Below, in pieces: positions 54,753 through 63,658 of a stretch of DNA of 64,000 bases (positions within the stretch are counted from its first letter, which is position 1; every line of letters starts with the position of its first letter). Source of the stretch: Sphingomonas sp. Leaf32 (lineage in GTDB: Bacteria > Pseudomonadota > Alphaproteobacteria > Sphingomonadales > Sphingomonadaceae); assembly GCF_001421765.1 (NCBI RefSeq), contig NZ_LMLA01000013.1, positions 92,378-156,377 of the forward strand, read 5' to 3'. The position numbers and the translations under genes are program-made. The notes beneath the pieces are model-generated. The model saw only the letters and a program-made list of their open reading frames with translations, searched no databases and was not told the origin of the DNA.

Positions 54753-55658
54753 TCACCGCGCCAAACCGATGATAGCGGTTCCTACATAACCCTCCGCAGC
54801 AGATCCCGTCAGCGTCGGCGTCTGCTGCGCGATCTGGGCCGTTGTGTTGTCGCCGAAGACGTTGTCGCTCGCGGTCGAGACCCGCGAATAGTTGGCAACG
54901 CTGCTGCTGTAGAGTGCCGACCCGCTGTAGATCGCGCTACAGGCCGCAGTCGGCATGGCAAGTTGCGAGGTAAGCGAAGCATAGCGTCCGCCGGTCGCGA
55001 CCGCCGCGCTCGAAAACACTTCGAAATGCATGTGCGGGAAGCGTCCGGCGTAGCAGCCCGGGAAGATGGTGGTGAAGGTCACCTGCCCATTTGCGTCGGT
55101 GACCAATGCCCCGCGCAGCCAGCTTTCGCTCGACATATCGTAGAGCGAATATCGGCCCTGCGCATCGCAATGCCACAAATACACCAGATAGCCGGCCAAC
55201 GGTGCGCAGGCGGCGTTCACATTGACCACGGTCAGCGTCAGCTTGAGCGCGACACCGGATGCGGTCGTGGTCGATCCGTTCAGGAAGCTGGACCGGATGT
55301 CGCTGCGTACCACACCGCTGGCGGTCAGGACGTTCGAGGTCGATCCGCTCGACGTGTTGGTGCCGTCCGCCGGATAGGGGCCGGCGGTTTCGGTCGGATC
55401 GACCAGACAGGCACCGGTCGGCGTTGTGGTGGCAGTCGCGGTCGGGGTGGGTGTCGGCGTTGGGGTCGGGGTGGCGGTGGTCGTAACGGTGCCGCTGCTG
55501 CTACCGCTTGAATCACTGCCGCAGCCGCCCAGAAGCGCGGCGGTGCCGACGCCGGCGAACAGACGCAGCGTGCTGCGGCGATCCGCCATCGCAGCGATCA
55601 CCTTTAGGTCATGGACGAGCCCGAGGTCATGGTCTTCTGCGGCGTCTTTCTGGGGCAT
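54753..55658 (-). CDS. Secreted intradiol ring-cleavage dioxygenase-like lipoprotein
   Basis: A 301-aa protein. After a polar leader, STLRLFAGVGTAALLGGCGSD gives a TAT-like or lipoprotein signal (Cys near 47). A low-complexity Thr-Pro repeat (about 63-85) acts as linker. The dioxygenase core then shows LVDPTETAGPYPADG, YLWHCDAQGRYSLYD, TIFPGCYAGRFPHMHFEVF: the Tyr and His-x-His iron ligands of protocatechuate/catechol dioxygenases appear present. AAGGAG fixes the ATG at 55658. It would act outside the cytoplasm, where aromatic ring cleavage is unusual. It follows an OmpR-type two-component pair. Confidence 0.87.
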   Translation of the reverse strand: MPQKDAAEDHDLGLVHDLKVIAAMADRRSTLRLFAGVGTAALLGGCGSDSSGSSSGTVTTTATPTPTPTPTPTATATTTPTGACLVDPTETAGPYPADGTNTSSGSTSNVLTASGVVRSDIRSSFLNGSTTTASGVALKLTLTVVNVNAACAPLAGYLVYLWHCDAQGRYSLYDMSSESWLRGALVTDANGQVTFTTIFPGCYAGRFPHMHFEVFSSAAVATGGRYASLTSQLAMPTAACSAIYSGSALYSSSVANYSRVSTASDNVFGDNTTAQIAQQTPTLTGSAAEGYVGTAIIGLAR

Positions 55659-55729
55659 GTGGCGTCTCCTTGTCCGTGTCTGGACACTGACACTCCAACC
55701 GCACCGCCATATTTCGCCGTGTCGCCCCA

Positions 55730-55749
55730 ATGTTGCAGCATGTTGCAAC
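55730..55749 (-). promoter_or_regulatory. Tandem 10-bp repeats upstream of dioxygenase gene
   Basis: ATGTTGCAGC directly followed by ATGTTGCAAC, a 10-bp direct repeat like the tandem half-sites bound by OmpR-family regulators. A single close copy (9 of 10) lies upstream of the response regulator gene at 57804-57813. Confidence 0.5.
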
Positions 55750-55754
55750 GGGGA

Positions 55755-57014
55755 TCAGACGCGCGGCAATATAACCTCGACCCGCCCGCCGCGCGTACCG
55801 TAGCACAGCGTCACGCTGCCGCCATGCGCCTCGGCCAGCGACCGGACGATGGCGAGGCCAAGGCCCGCTCCGCCGGTCTTGCGGTTGCGTGACGGATCGC
55901 CGCGGACGAACGGTTCGAACAGCCGGTCGCCGAGCGTCGGATCGAATCCGGGTCCGTCATCGTCGATGCGTATCGTCACCTGGGCATCGCCGACCTGCCA
56001 GTCGACCCGCGCGCAATGGCCATAGCGTATCGCATTCTCGACGAGATTGGCGAACAGCCGCCGTAGCCCGGCAGGGTCCCCCCGGACAAGCGCCCGTGCG
56101 CCAAGCTCGATCGTCACAGGCGCACCTGCGCTGGCCAGATCGTCGATCAGTGCATCGAGGACGCTACCAAGATCGACGGTTACATGGCCGGCATGGCGTT
56201 CGTCACGGGCGAAGCGCAGCACGTCGCCCAGCATCGCGCGCATCTCCTCGATATCCGCGACCGCGCGCAGCCGGGCCGGTTCGGGCAGTTGCTCGATCCA
56301 ATAGGCGATGCGTGACAGCGGAGTGCCCAGATCGTGCGCAATTGCCGCAAGCATGGCGGTCCGGTTGTCGGCATGACCGGCAAGGCGGTCGTGCATCGCG
56401 TTCAGCGCTGCGCTCAACGCGCGCACCTCTCGCGGTCCGTCAACCTGCGGCGGGGCGATACCGGGCCGCGCCGCCCGCGCGCCCGCCGCCAGTTCGCGCA
56501 GCGGCCGGGCGATCGCACGGACGATCCACCATGCGATCAGCGCCATGGCCAGCATCGCCGCCGCCATCCCGCCGAGCGTCACCAACAGCCAGTGTCGGAA
56601 CAGCCGGTCGGGAGCGCTGCGCACCACCCGCCAACGCTCCCCGTCGTGCCAGCCCAACGTGAAGCCGCCGCGCAACGCACCGCTGCTCCCCAATGCCGGT
56701 TCGGCATAATAGCCGCGCAATTGGCCGCCGCCGATCATCGCCCGCAACCGCGCGTCGCGGTTCCGGTCCGGCCGTTCGTTCGCGCGGGCGGTGGGAGCGC
56801 TGCCAGTCGATAGGATGAGATCAGCCTGCGTTGCGTCCGCCAGCGGTTCGCCGCGCAACGCGGCGGCGACATCGCGCAGCGCGACCGGGGCGGGGCGGGG
56901 CGGGGGGCCGGCGAACGTGATGGCGAACGTCACCGCCGTCGCGGCGAAGATCGCAGCGATGACCAGCAGAAAAATCGGTAGCGCGATCGACGGCGCAGCG
57001 CGCGGCTTGCTCAT
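55755..57014 (-). CDS. Sensor histidine kinase (EnvZ/OmpR class)
   Basis: A 419-aa membrane kinase. Transmembrane segments are at about residues 10-34 and 143-165, with a roughly 105-residue periplasmic sensor between them; HAMP follows (AIARPLRELAAGARA). The phosphoacceptor His is in AAIAHDLGTPLSRI, and the ATPase domain shows NLVENAIRYG, DDGPGFDP and GGAGLGLAI. It overlaps the response regulator gene by 4 bp (ATGA). The signal is unknown; the secreted dioxygenase-like gene downstream suggests an envelope or aromatic cue. Confidence 0.93.
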   Translation of the reverse strand: MSKPRAAPSIALPIFLLVIAAIFAATAVTFAITFAGPPPRPAPVALRDVAAALRGEPLADATQADLILSTGSAPTARANERPDRNRDARLRAMIGGGQLRGYYAEPALGSSGALRGGFTLGWHDGERWRVVRSAPDRLFRHWLLVTLGGMAAAMLAMALIAWWIVRAIARPLRELAAGARAARPGIAPPQVDGPREVRALSAALNAMHDRLAGHADNRTAMLAAIAHDLGTPLSRIAYWIEQLPEPARLRAVADIEEMRAMLGDVLRFARDERHAGHVTVDLGSVLDALIDDLASAGAPVTIELGARALVRGDPAGLRRLFANLVENAIRYGHCARVDWQVGDAQVTIRIDDDGPGFDPTLGDRLFEPFVRGDPSRNRKTGGAGLGLAIVRSLAEAHGGSVTLCYGTRGGRVEVILPRV

Positions 57015-57754
57015 CCGTATGCGACTTCGGCGGTGAACAGATAACCTTCGTTGCGAATGGTGCGGATGAGTTCTTCCCTACCATCGCGAGCGAGTTTGCG
57101 ACGCAGGCGGCTCATCTGCACGTCGATCGCGCGGTCGAAATGCTCGGCATTTACCCCCCGTGACAGATCGAGCAACTGGTCCCGGCTCAGCACCCGCCGA
57201 GGATGTTCGATCAACGCCAGCAACAGGCGGAATTCACCGTCGGAAAGGTTGATCGCGACATCGTCTGGATCGAACAACTGCCGACCGGTGGCATCGAGCC
57301 GCCATCCGGCGAACCGGTGATAGTGGCGAACCGGAACAGCTGCCTCTGCCGTCTCGCCGCCCGTCGCGCGGCGCAGGACCGACCGGATTCGCGCCAGCAA
57401 CTCTCGCGGGTTGGCAGGCTTGGCGATATAGTCGTCGGCGCCCATCTCCAATCCGACGATCCGGTCGATGTCGGTCCCGATAACCGACTGCATAATCACT
57501 GCCGGCCCCTGCGACCTGTCCATCGACCGCAGGATCGAAAGCCCATCCTCGCCGGGCATCATCACGTCGAGGACGATCAGGTCGTACTTCCGCGTCGCCA
57601 TCGCAGCGCGCATCGTCGCTCCATCGGCGGCGGTATCGACCCGATACCCATGACCGTGCAGGAACGCCGCGGTCAGTTCGCGTATGCCGGGATCGTCATC
57701 GACGATCAGCAGGGTGGTGGTCGGATGCACGGTGTCCTTGGCTGGCTGTGGCAT
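57011..57754 (-). CDS. OmpR family response regulator
   Basis: A 247-aa regulator. The receiver has Asp20-Asp21, phospho-acceptor Asp63 in VLDVMMPGEDG and Lys in YIAKPANPRE; the C-terminal winged helix (INLSDGEFRLLLALIEHPRRVLSRDQLLDL... SRLRRKL) binds DNA. It is paired with the kinase by an ATGA overlap. The ATG at 57754 has a weak ribosome site; a GTG 24 bp further in is preceded by AAGGA and is a possible alternative. A likely self-binding site lies at 57804-57813. Confidence 0.92.
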   Translation of the reverse strand: MPQPAKDTVHPTTTLLIVDDDPGIRELTAAFLHGHGYRVDTAADGATMRAAMATRKYDLIVLDVMMPGEDGLSILRSMDRSQGPAVIMQSVIGTDIDRIVGLEMGADDYIAKPANPRELLARIRSVLRRATGGETAEAAVPVRHYHRFAGWRLDATGRQLFDPDDVAINLSDGEFRLLLALIEHPRRVLSRDQLLDLSRGVNAEHFDRAIDVQMSRLRRKLARDGREELIRTIRNEGYLFTAEVAYG

Positions 57755-57803
57755 GGTAGGTATCAACGGAAGCGCGGTGGCCGGAAGATTTCCAGGCGGA
57801 CAC

Positions 57804-57813
57804 ATATTGCAAC
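57804..57813 (-). promoter_or_regulatory. Candidate response-regulator half-site
   Basis: ATATTGCAAC (read on the plus strand), 9 of 10 identical to ATGTTGCAAC in the dioxygenase promoter, about 50 bp before the regulator start. A second half-site is not obvious. Confidence 0.3.
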
Positions 57814-57967
57814 AATTGGCCGGGAGTTTGCAGCCTCGCTCGGCAGCGATTCAGCAGACGGTCAGCGCAGTCGCCGATCCCCTTCGGGGCAATCAGATAG
57901 CCTGGTGTCCGATCCAAAGGAACTGAGATGGTGCATCGGCTGGCGTCATCCCGAACAGCCAGTGCGA

Positions 57968-58132
57968 TCACGCCGGATGGACCGAGCGGGTGAGATACGC
58001 GACCATTGTCTTGCCGACGCGGGCGTCCGGCTGCTTTGGCTCCCCGATACATGCTGTGCCAACCAATGACAGCATTGCCGGAGCCGCCATCGCTAGCACG
58101 GCGCGACGGGAGAACCGCTCCGCGCCCTGCAT
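57968..58132 (-). pseudogene. Truncated flavodoxin-like lipoprotein gene remnant
   Basis: A 54-codon frame that starts on the paoC stop codon (TGATG). It encodes a twin-arginine/lipoprotein leader (FSRRAVLAMAAPAMLSLVG, then TAC) followed by GKTMVAYLTRS, the first strand of a flavodoxin just before its phosphate-binding loop, and then VHPA and a stop. The expected remaining 110 or more residues are not found in any frame down to the response regulator gene. It looks like a 3' deletion. The first 50 residues support the family call; the loss of function is inferred. Confidence 0.6.
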
Positions 58133-60336
58133 CACACGATCTCCGGCAGCTTCGTCAGATGCTTGTCGAGCGTCATCGGGTATTCCCGTATCCGCACACC
58201 GGTGGCGTTATAGACCGCATTGGCGATCGCCGGGGCGACGCCGGAAATACCAAGCTCGCCCACGCCCTTCGCCTTCACCGGCGACATGGTGGGATCGGTT
58301 TCCTCCAGGAATATCACCTCCTGATGCGGAATATCGGCGTGGACCGGCACTTCGTATCCGGCGAGGTCGTGATTGACGAAGAAGCCGAAGCGCTTGTCGA
58401 CGGCCAGCTCTTCCATCAGCGCCGCGCCCGCACCGCCGACCATGCCGCCAATCACTTGGCTGCGGGCAGTAATGGGGTTGAGGATGCGTCCCGCCGCGCA
58501 GACGGCCAGCATCCGCCGGATCCGAATTTCGCCGGTATAGGCGTCGACCGCAACCTCGCAGAAATGCGCGCCGAAGGTCTGCTGCGAGAACCGCTGCGAC
58601 AGGTCGCCATATTCCATCCTGTCTTCAGCGATGATCGCACCGTCTTTCGCGGCCTGGGCGAGCGGCGCCCGCCGATTGCCGGCACGTACCTCGCCGTCGA
58701 CGAACTCAGCGTCGGCGGAGTTGAACCCGAGCTTTGTCGCCACAGCCTCGCGCAGCTTGACGCATGCGGCATAGGCACCGGCCGTGGCGGATGCGGCACC
58801 ACCCTGTCCGCCACCCCCGAAGGCTTCGGGATAATTCGAGTCGGCGAGCTTTACCACGACGCGATCGAGCGGCAGGCCAATCATCTCCGCGACCGTCTGG
58901 CCGATGATGGTGTAGCTGCCGGTCCCCATGTCGGTCATGTTGCTTTCGACGGTCACGATGCCGTTGCCGTCGAGCGTGACACGCCCGCTGGCCGGAATGA
59001 TCGGCGCGCTGCGAATAGCGGATGCCATCCCCATGCCGATCAGCCAGCGGCCTTCACGGCGACTGCCGGGCCTAGCCGGACGGTCCTTCCACCCGAACCG
59101 CTCGGCACCCGTGCGCAGGCAGGGGACGAGCTGACGGATCGAGAAGGGGCGCGGCGTTTGGCCTTCCTCGCCGGGTACGACCTGGGTATCGTTGATGACG
59201 CGTAGCTCCACCGGGTCCATCCCCAGCTTTTCGGCCAGCTCGTCCATCGCCACTTCGAGCGCCATCAGGCCCGACGCTTCGCCCGGTGCGCGCATGGCAT
59301 TGCCTTCGGGCAGGTCGAGCGTTGCGAGCCGGGTGAGGTTGAGACGGTTGGTCCCTGAATAGAGCAACTGCGTCTGCGCAGCCGCAATCTCCGGGCCGCC
59401 TCCCGGCAGATTGCCCGATAGGGTTTCGTGACCGACCGCGACCAGCTTGCCGTCGCGACCCGCCGCCAGACGGACGCGCTGGATCGTGGCCGGACGATGC
59501 GACGTATTGTTCGGCATCAGCGGGCGCGGCAACGTCACCTTCACCGCCCGGCCGACCGCGCGAGCGCCCAGCGCCGCGAGGATCGCGTCCGAACAGACGC
59601 TACCCTTTCCACCGAATCCGCCACCGATGTAGGTCGCGACGACGCGGATCCTGTCCTGCGGGATGCCGAGCTTTTTACCCAGGTCGCGCCGCGCCCAACC
59701 GACGATCTGCTGCGCCGACCAGATCGTCAGGTGATCGCCGTCCCAGCGCGCGATCGTGGCGTGCGGCTCCAGCATCATGTGGCTGTGGTCGGGGGTGGTG
59801 TAGGTCGCATCCACCTTCACGGGAGCTGATGCGAAAGCCGTGTCGAAGTCGCCGATGCGAACGTCCGGCTGACGCTGATGCGGCTTTGCGCCAGCCCGTG
59901 CAGCGGCAAGATCGAACGCGCCCTGCTCGCGCGCATAATCGACGCGGATCAGCGATGCGGCATGACGCGCCTGCTCGAACGTCTCGGCGACGACCAGCGC
60001 GATAGCCTGATGGTAATGCTCGACTTCCGGCCCCGCGAGCGGCTTGGCGACGTAGAACCCCTGCTTCTTGATCGGGCCGGCATTATCGGCCGTCACGATG
60101 GCGAGGACACCCGGCGCGGCCTTGGCCTCGCGCATATCCATCGATGATATGCGGCCCTTGGCGATGCCCGAACCGACGACATAGCCATAGGCGGCGTTCG
60201 GCGCGGCCTCGTGGTTCTCGTAGGAATAGACGGCGCGTCCGGTCGTCTTCAGCGGCCCCTCGATACGCGGGTGCGGTTTGCCGACAACCTTTGCCCGATC
60301 GATCGGGTTGGTGCCTGCTGGCGTGTCGAACTTCAT
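58132..60336 (-). CDS. paoC: Aldehyde oxidoreductase molybdenum-binding subunit PaoC
   Basis: A 734-aa molybdenum cofactor subunit of the xanthine oxidase family, close to the 732 residues of E. coli PaoC. It has the small aldehyde oxidase a/b hammerhead domain (GRAVYSYE...), the GGGFGGKG loop, and the catalytic Glu694 in GVGELGIS (Glu692 in E. coli). The complex oxidises aromatic and other aldehydes to acids in the periplasm. It overlaps the paoB frame by 4 bp and is followed by the flavodoxin remnant. This subunit itself appears intact. Confidence 0.94.
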   Translation of the reverse strand: MKFDTPAGTNPIDRAKVVGKPHPRIEGPLKTTGRAVYSYENHEAAPNAAYGYVVGSGIAKGRISSMDMREAKAAPGVLAIVTADNAGPIKKQGFYVAKPLAGPEVEHYHQAIALVVAETFEQARHAASLIRVDYAREQGAFDLAAARAGAKPHQRQPDVRIGDFDTAFASAPVKVDATYTTPDHSHMMLEPHATIARWDGDHLTIWSAQQIVGWARRDLGKKLGIPQDRIRVVATYIGGGFGGKGSVCSDAILAALGARAVGRAVKVTLPRPLMPNNTSHRPATIQRVRLAAGRDGKLVAVGHETLSGNLPGGGPEIAAAQTQLLYSGTNRLNLTRLATLDLPEGNAMRAPGEASGLMALEVAMDELAEKLGMDPVELRVINDTQVVPGEEGQTPRPFSIRQLVPCLRTGAERFGWKDRPARPGSRREGRWLIGMGMASAIRSAPIIPASGRVTLDGNGIVTVESNMTDMGTGSYTIIGQTVAEMIGLPLDRVVVKLADSNYPEAFGGGGQGGAASATAGAYAACVKLREAVATKLGFNSADAEFVDGEVRAGNRRAPLAQAAKDGAIIAEDRMEYGDLSQRFSQQTFGAHFCEVAVDAYTGEIRIRRMLAVCAAGRILNPITARSQVIGGMVGGAGAALMEELAVDKRFGFFVNHDLAGYEVPVHADIPHQEVIFLEETDPTMSPVKAKGVGELGISGVAPAIANAVYNATGVRIREYPMTLDKHLTKLPEIV

Positions 60337-61285
60337 GCTGACTTGCCTTCCGCGATGGTGGCTGCAAGCGCTCGCGTCGCGAGCGGTATCTTGAACGCAT
60401 TGTCCTCTGTCGGTCGGGCGTTCGCGAACGCCTTGGCCGTCACGACTGCGACCCCCTGAGTCATCAAAGCGTCGGCCGCGTCGATCCGCCACGGCTTGTG
60501 CGCGACCCCGCCGAACGCTGCACGTCCACTGCCGTCCTTCTGGATGACGGCCGCGACCGAGACGAGCGCGAAGGCATAGGAGGCCCGGTCGCGAACCTTC
60601 TCATAATGGTGCGTGCCGCCCAGCGGCCGGGGCAGCGTCACCGCCGTAATCAGCTCACCGGCTTCGAGGTTGTTGTCGAGGTGGGGCTTGTCGCGGGCAG
60701 ACGGTGGAAATCGGCGATCGGGATAGCGCGGGTCGTGCCATCCGCCTTGACCGTCTCCACGGTCGCATCCAGCACGCGCATCGCCACGGCCATATCGCCG
60801 GGATAGGTGGCAATGCACTGGTCGCTCGAACCGATCACGGCGAGCTGGCGCGAATAGCCGCCGATCGCGGCGCAGCCCGACCCAGGCTTGCGCTTGTTGC
60901 AGGGCATGTTGGGGTCATAGAAATACGGACACCGGGTCCGCTGAAGCAGGTTGCCCGCCGTGGTCGCCTTGTTGCGAAGCTGGCCGGAAGCTCCTGCCAC
61001 GATCGCGCGGGTCAACACGCCATAATCGCGACGGACGCGGGTGTCGGCAGCGAGCGCGGTGTTCGTGACCAGCGCGCCGATCCGCAAGCCGCCATCCGTT
61101 GTCGGCTCGATCCGATCGAGCTTCAGGTCCTGGACGTCGACCAGATGCCGGGGCGTCTCGATCTCCAGCTTCATCAGGTCGAGCAGGTTGGTGCCCCCGG
61201 CAAGGAACTTTGCTCCGGGCTGACGGGCAACAGCGGCAGCGGCTTCGGCCGGGGTCCTTGCGCGCTCATAGGTGAAGGGCTTCAT
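60333..61285 (-). pseudogene. paoB: paoB, FAD-binding subunit, interrupted by a one-base frameshift
   Basis: The first ~195 residues from 61285 encode a CO-dehydrogenase-type FAD domain (FLAGGTNLLDLMKLE) and the cysteine cluster RCPYFYDPNMPCNK...GCAA expected for the PaoB [4Fe-4S] site. Near 60693-60697 the frame shifts: IADFHRLP continues into a short dead end, while the next frame gives DKPHLDNNLEAGELITAV and the rest of the subunit to 60333. Adding one G (CCCGCGAC to CCCGGCGAC) restores about 317 residues, close to E. coli PaoB (318). Either a real mutation or a sequencing error. Flanking ATGA overlaps are intact. Confidence 0.85.
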
Positions 61286-61908
61286 GCCTTTGCTCCCGCG
61301 ACTTCCGCCATCGCCTCGGCGATGTTGGAATAGGCACCGCAACGGCAGATATTGCCGCTCATCCGCTCCCGCATTTCGGCGTTGGTCAGCTGCGGTCGCG
61401 CGGAAAGATCGGCCTGGACATTGCTCGGCACACCGCGCTTGATCTCGTCCAGCACCGCGACGGCCGAACAAATCTGGCCCGGCGTGCAATAGCCGCACTG
61501 ATAGCCGTCATGACGAACGAACGCGGCTTGCATCGGGTGGAGCTTGTCCGGGGTGCCTAGCCCTTCGATCGTCCTCACCTCGTCGCCCTGATGCTGGACG
61601 GCGAGGCTCAGGCAGGAATTGATCCGCTCCCCGTTGACGATGACGGTGCAGGCTCCGCACTGCCCGTGATCGCAGCCCTTCTTCGTGCCGGTGAGCTTCA
61701 GATGCTCGCGCAGCGCATCGAGCAGCGTCGTGCGTGTGTCGAGGTTGAGGTCACGACGCTTGCCGTTGACGGTGAGCGATACCGGCATGGTCGCGGGAGC
61801 AGCCGCTTTTGCGGGCTGTGCCTCCACTTGCGGGGCCGCGGCCAGCGCAGCCGCTGCGGCGCTGCCGGCGAGAACACCTCGCCTCGACATCTCCATCTCG
61901 GTCATCAT
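61282..61908 (-). CDS. paoA: Aldehyde oxidoreductase 2Fe-2S subunit PaoA
   Basis: A 208-aa electron-transfer subunit. The twin-arginine leader MSRRGVLAGSAAAA directs the folded complex to the periplasm. The plant-type 2Fe-2S cluster is in CDHGQCGACTV with a later Cys in INSCL, and the second cluster in CGYCTPGQ and CRCGAY. The first of two adjacent ATGs at 61908 follows GGGAG at 8 bp. It overlaps paoB by 4 bp. Chaperone and cofactor-insertion gene paoD is not in the window. Confidence 0.94.
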   Translation of the reverse strand: MMTEMEMSRRGVLAGSAAAAALAAAPQVEAQPAKAAAPATMPVSLTVNGKRRDLNLDTRTTLLDALREHLKLTGTKKGCDHGQCGACTVIVNGERINSCLSLAVQHQGDEVRTIEGLGTPDKLHPMQAAFVRHDGYQCGYCTPGQICSAVAVLDEIKRGVPSNVQADLSARPQLTNAEMRERMSGNICRCGAYSNIAEAMAEVAGAKA

Positions 61909-61922
61909 CGCCGTCGCTCCCG

Positions 61923-63089
61923 TTACAGCTTGTTGTATAGATCGTCGGCGACCGGTTCGAGCCACGTCACGGACGTACCGTCGAGCGCTTCCGACACCGC
62001 CACATGGGTCAATGCGCTATCGCGAGCCGCACCATGCCAGTGCTTGACGCCCGGCGAGATGAAGACGGTGTCGCCGGTCGCGATCGGCTGCGCGGCCTCG
62101 CCGTCGACCTGCACCCATCCGTGTCCAGCGGTGACGATCAGCAATTGCCCCAGCGGATGCGTGTGCCAGTTCGTATGCGCGCCCGGCTGGAACGTCACCG
62201 TCGCGCCGCCGAGGCGCGCATCGCCGGTGCCTTTAAAGGGCGATGCGACCGACACGCTGCCGGTGAAATAGTCGGCGGGACCGGATTTCGGCTCCTGACC
62301 GGGACGGATGACCTGAACGTTCGGCATGGCGGCAACCTCCTGCTTGGCGAATATTTTGCCCGCGACAAAGATGGCGGCGTTCGCCTTCGGCCACCCAGCG
62401 TAGAAAGTGAGATGGGTCAGCGCCTCGACGATCTGCGGCTGCGTCAGCCCGTTTTCGATGCCACGCTGGACATGGAAGGCGAGCTGGTCGCCATCACCGC
62501 CTGCGGCGAGCGCGGCGATGGTGACGAGGCTGCGGTCACGCGGCGACAGGTCGGTGCGTCGCCACAAGTCGGCGAACACGACGTCGTTGGTAAGCTGCGC
62601 GAGCTTGGGTGCGATCGGAGCGAGCGTCCGGTTGACGGTCGAAGCACGCGCGGGATCGGAGCCGGGCAGTGGCGCGGTGGCCGGAGGCACCGCTGCAAGC
62701 GGCGTCAGGTCGACGTGGCGCGCGGCAAATACTTTCTCGACCTCGTTCAAGGCTGACACTGCGTTCGGCCATCCGGTATAGAAGGCGAGTTGCGTCACCA
62801 TGCCGGCCACCTCGGACGGCTTGACGCCGTTATCGAGGCCAAGATTGAGATGGCTCGTCATTTGCGCAGTCTTGCCGGTCGCGATCAGTACCGACAGGGT
62901 AACGATGCTGCGGTCGCGCGGGGCCAGTTCGGGACGCACCCACACGTCACCGAACAGCACTCGATCGGTATAGCCGGCCAGCGCTGGCGCGATTGCCTGC
63001 ATGTTCCTGGGCGCAACCGACGGACGATCCTGCGCCTCGACCGGCACGGCCATCGCCAGCGCGGCAGCGGTTGCGGTTGTTACCTTCAT
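61923..63089 (-). CDS. Carboxymuconolactone decarboxylase-like (two domains) fused to cupin
   Basis: A 388-aa secreted protein (signal peptide about residues 1-20, VEAQ). Two CMD/AhpD-like helical domains (about 35-130 and 160-250; both with RDRSIVT/RDRSLVT and a TGWPNA/AGWPKA segment) precede a cupin barrel (about 290-375, HTNWHTHPLGQLLIV with metal-binding His). The typical CxxC redox pair of AhpD is absent. It is coupled in an operon with paoABC. Function is unknown; it may handle peroxide or aldehyde-derived products. The ATG at 63089 follows GGGAG; one at 63104 is also possible. Confidence 0.88.
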   Translation of the reverse strand: MKVTTATAAALAMAVPVEAQDRPSVAPRNMQAIAPALAGYTDRVLFGDVWVRPELAPRDRSIVTLSVLIATGKTAQMTSHLNLGLDNGVKPSEVAGMVTQLAFYTGWPNAVSALNEVEKVFAARHVDLTPLAAVPPATAPLPGSDPARASTVNRTLAPIAPKLAQLTNDVVFADLWRRTDLSPRDRSLVTIAALAAGGDGDQLAFHVQRGIENGLTQPQIVEALTHLTFYAGWPKANAAIFVAGKIFAKQEVAAMPNVQVIRPGQEPKSGPADYFTGSVSVASPFKGTGDARLGGATVTFQPGAHTNWHTHPLGQLLIVTAGHGWVQVDGEAAQPIATGDTVFISPGVKHWHGAARDSALTHVAVSEALDGTSVTWLEPVADDLYNKL

Positions 63090-63121
63090 CGTCTCGTCTC
63101 CCATCCTGATCCCGGTTGGGA

Positions 63122-63658
63122 TCAATCGCCGCCAGCGCTCGTCTTCACCGGCCGAACGAGGCGCGAGAAGGTGAGCTGTGCCAGACGCCATTTGCCAGCC
63201 TGCCTGTTGTAGACTTCCGTGACCATGAAGGGATTGGTGACGGTGCGACCACCGACGACGGCCTTTAGGTCGAGGTCTTCCAGCACGATTGCGGTGTTGC
63301 CGAACACCCGCACATCAACCGCGTAGATCGACGCCTTCTTGTACCAGATGCCGCCGCTCTGGATGGTGGCGAGTTCCTGGGTCTTGCCCCACGTTCCGCC
63401 CATATGGGTGAACATGGCCCGGTCGTCGAAGAGCGTCGCGAGGGAGTCGACCTTCTTGTCCGCCATCCAGTCCCATTTGGTCTTCGACAGGTCGATGACC
63501 TGCTGCTCGGTCGGGGTATGCGTTGCGGCCGTCCTGATCGTCTCGGTGGGCGGTGCCGGCGTTTGTTGCGCGAGCAAGGGCTGCACGGGCAGCACCGAGA
63601 GGGCGACCGCGCCCAGTAGGCAAAGCCGCTTCATTCCCTGTATCGACCGAGTGTCCAT
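63122..63658 (-). CDS. NTF2-like/SnoaL-fold secreted protein
   Basis: A 178-aa protein with signal peptide (about residues 1-31, PLLAQQ). The NTF2-like cone fold of the DUF4440 kind is evident: EQQVIDLSKTKWDWMADKKVDSLATLFDD, then HMGGTWGKTQEL and a C-terminal strand pair ending RLAQLTFSRL. Members are small-ligand binding or enzymes of many kinds. It is first in the minus-strand operon that leads into CMD-cupin and paoABC. AGGAG precedes a GTG/ATG pair; the ATG is taken. Confidence 0.86.
   Translation of the reverse strand: MDTRSIQGMKRLCLLGAVALSVLPVQPLLAQQTPAPPTETIRTAATHTPTEQQVIDLSKTKWDWMADKKVDSLATLFDDRAMFTHMGGTWGKTQELATIQSGGIWYKKASIYAVDVRVFGNTAIVLEDLDLKAVVGGRTVTNPFMVTEVYNRQAGKWRLAQLTFSRLVRPVKTSAGGD

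Noticed and set aside
54734..54754. GGCCCCG...CGGGGTC hairpin as terminator of the dioxygenase gene
   Set aside because: The stem has a mismatch, is followed by only three T, and overlaps the stop codon; not strong enough to list.
57696..58052. A 118-codon minus-strand frame after the flavodoxin remnant, considered as its frameshifted continuation
   Set aside because: The translation lacks flavodoxin strands or the later flavin-binding loops, so I treat the gene as 3'-deleted rather than simply frameshifted.
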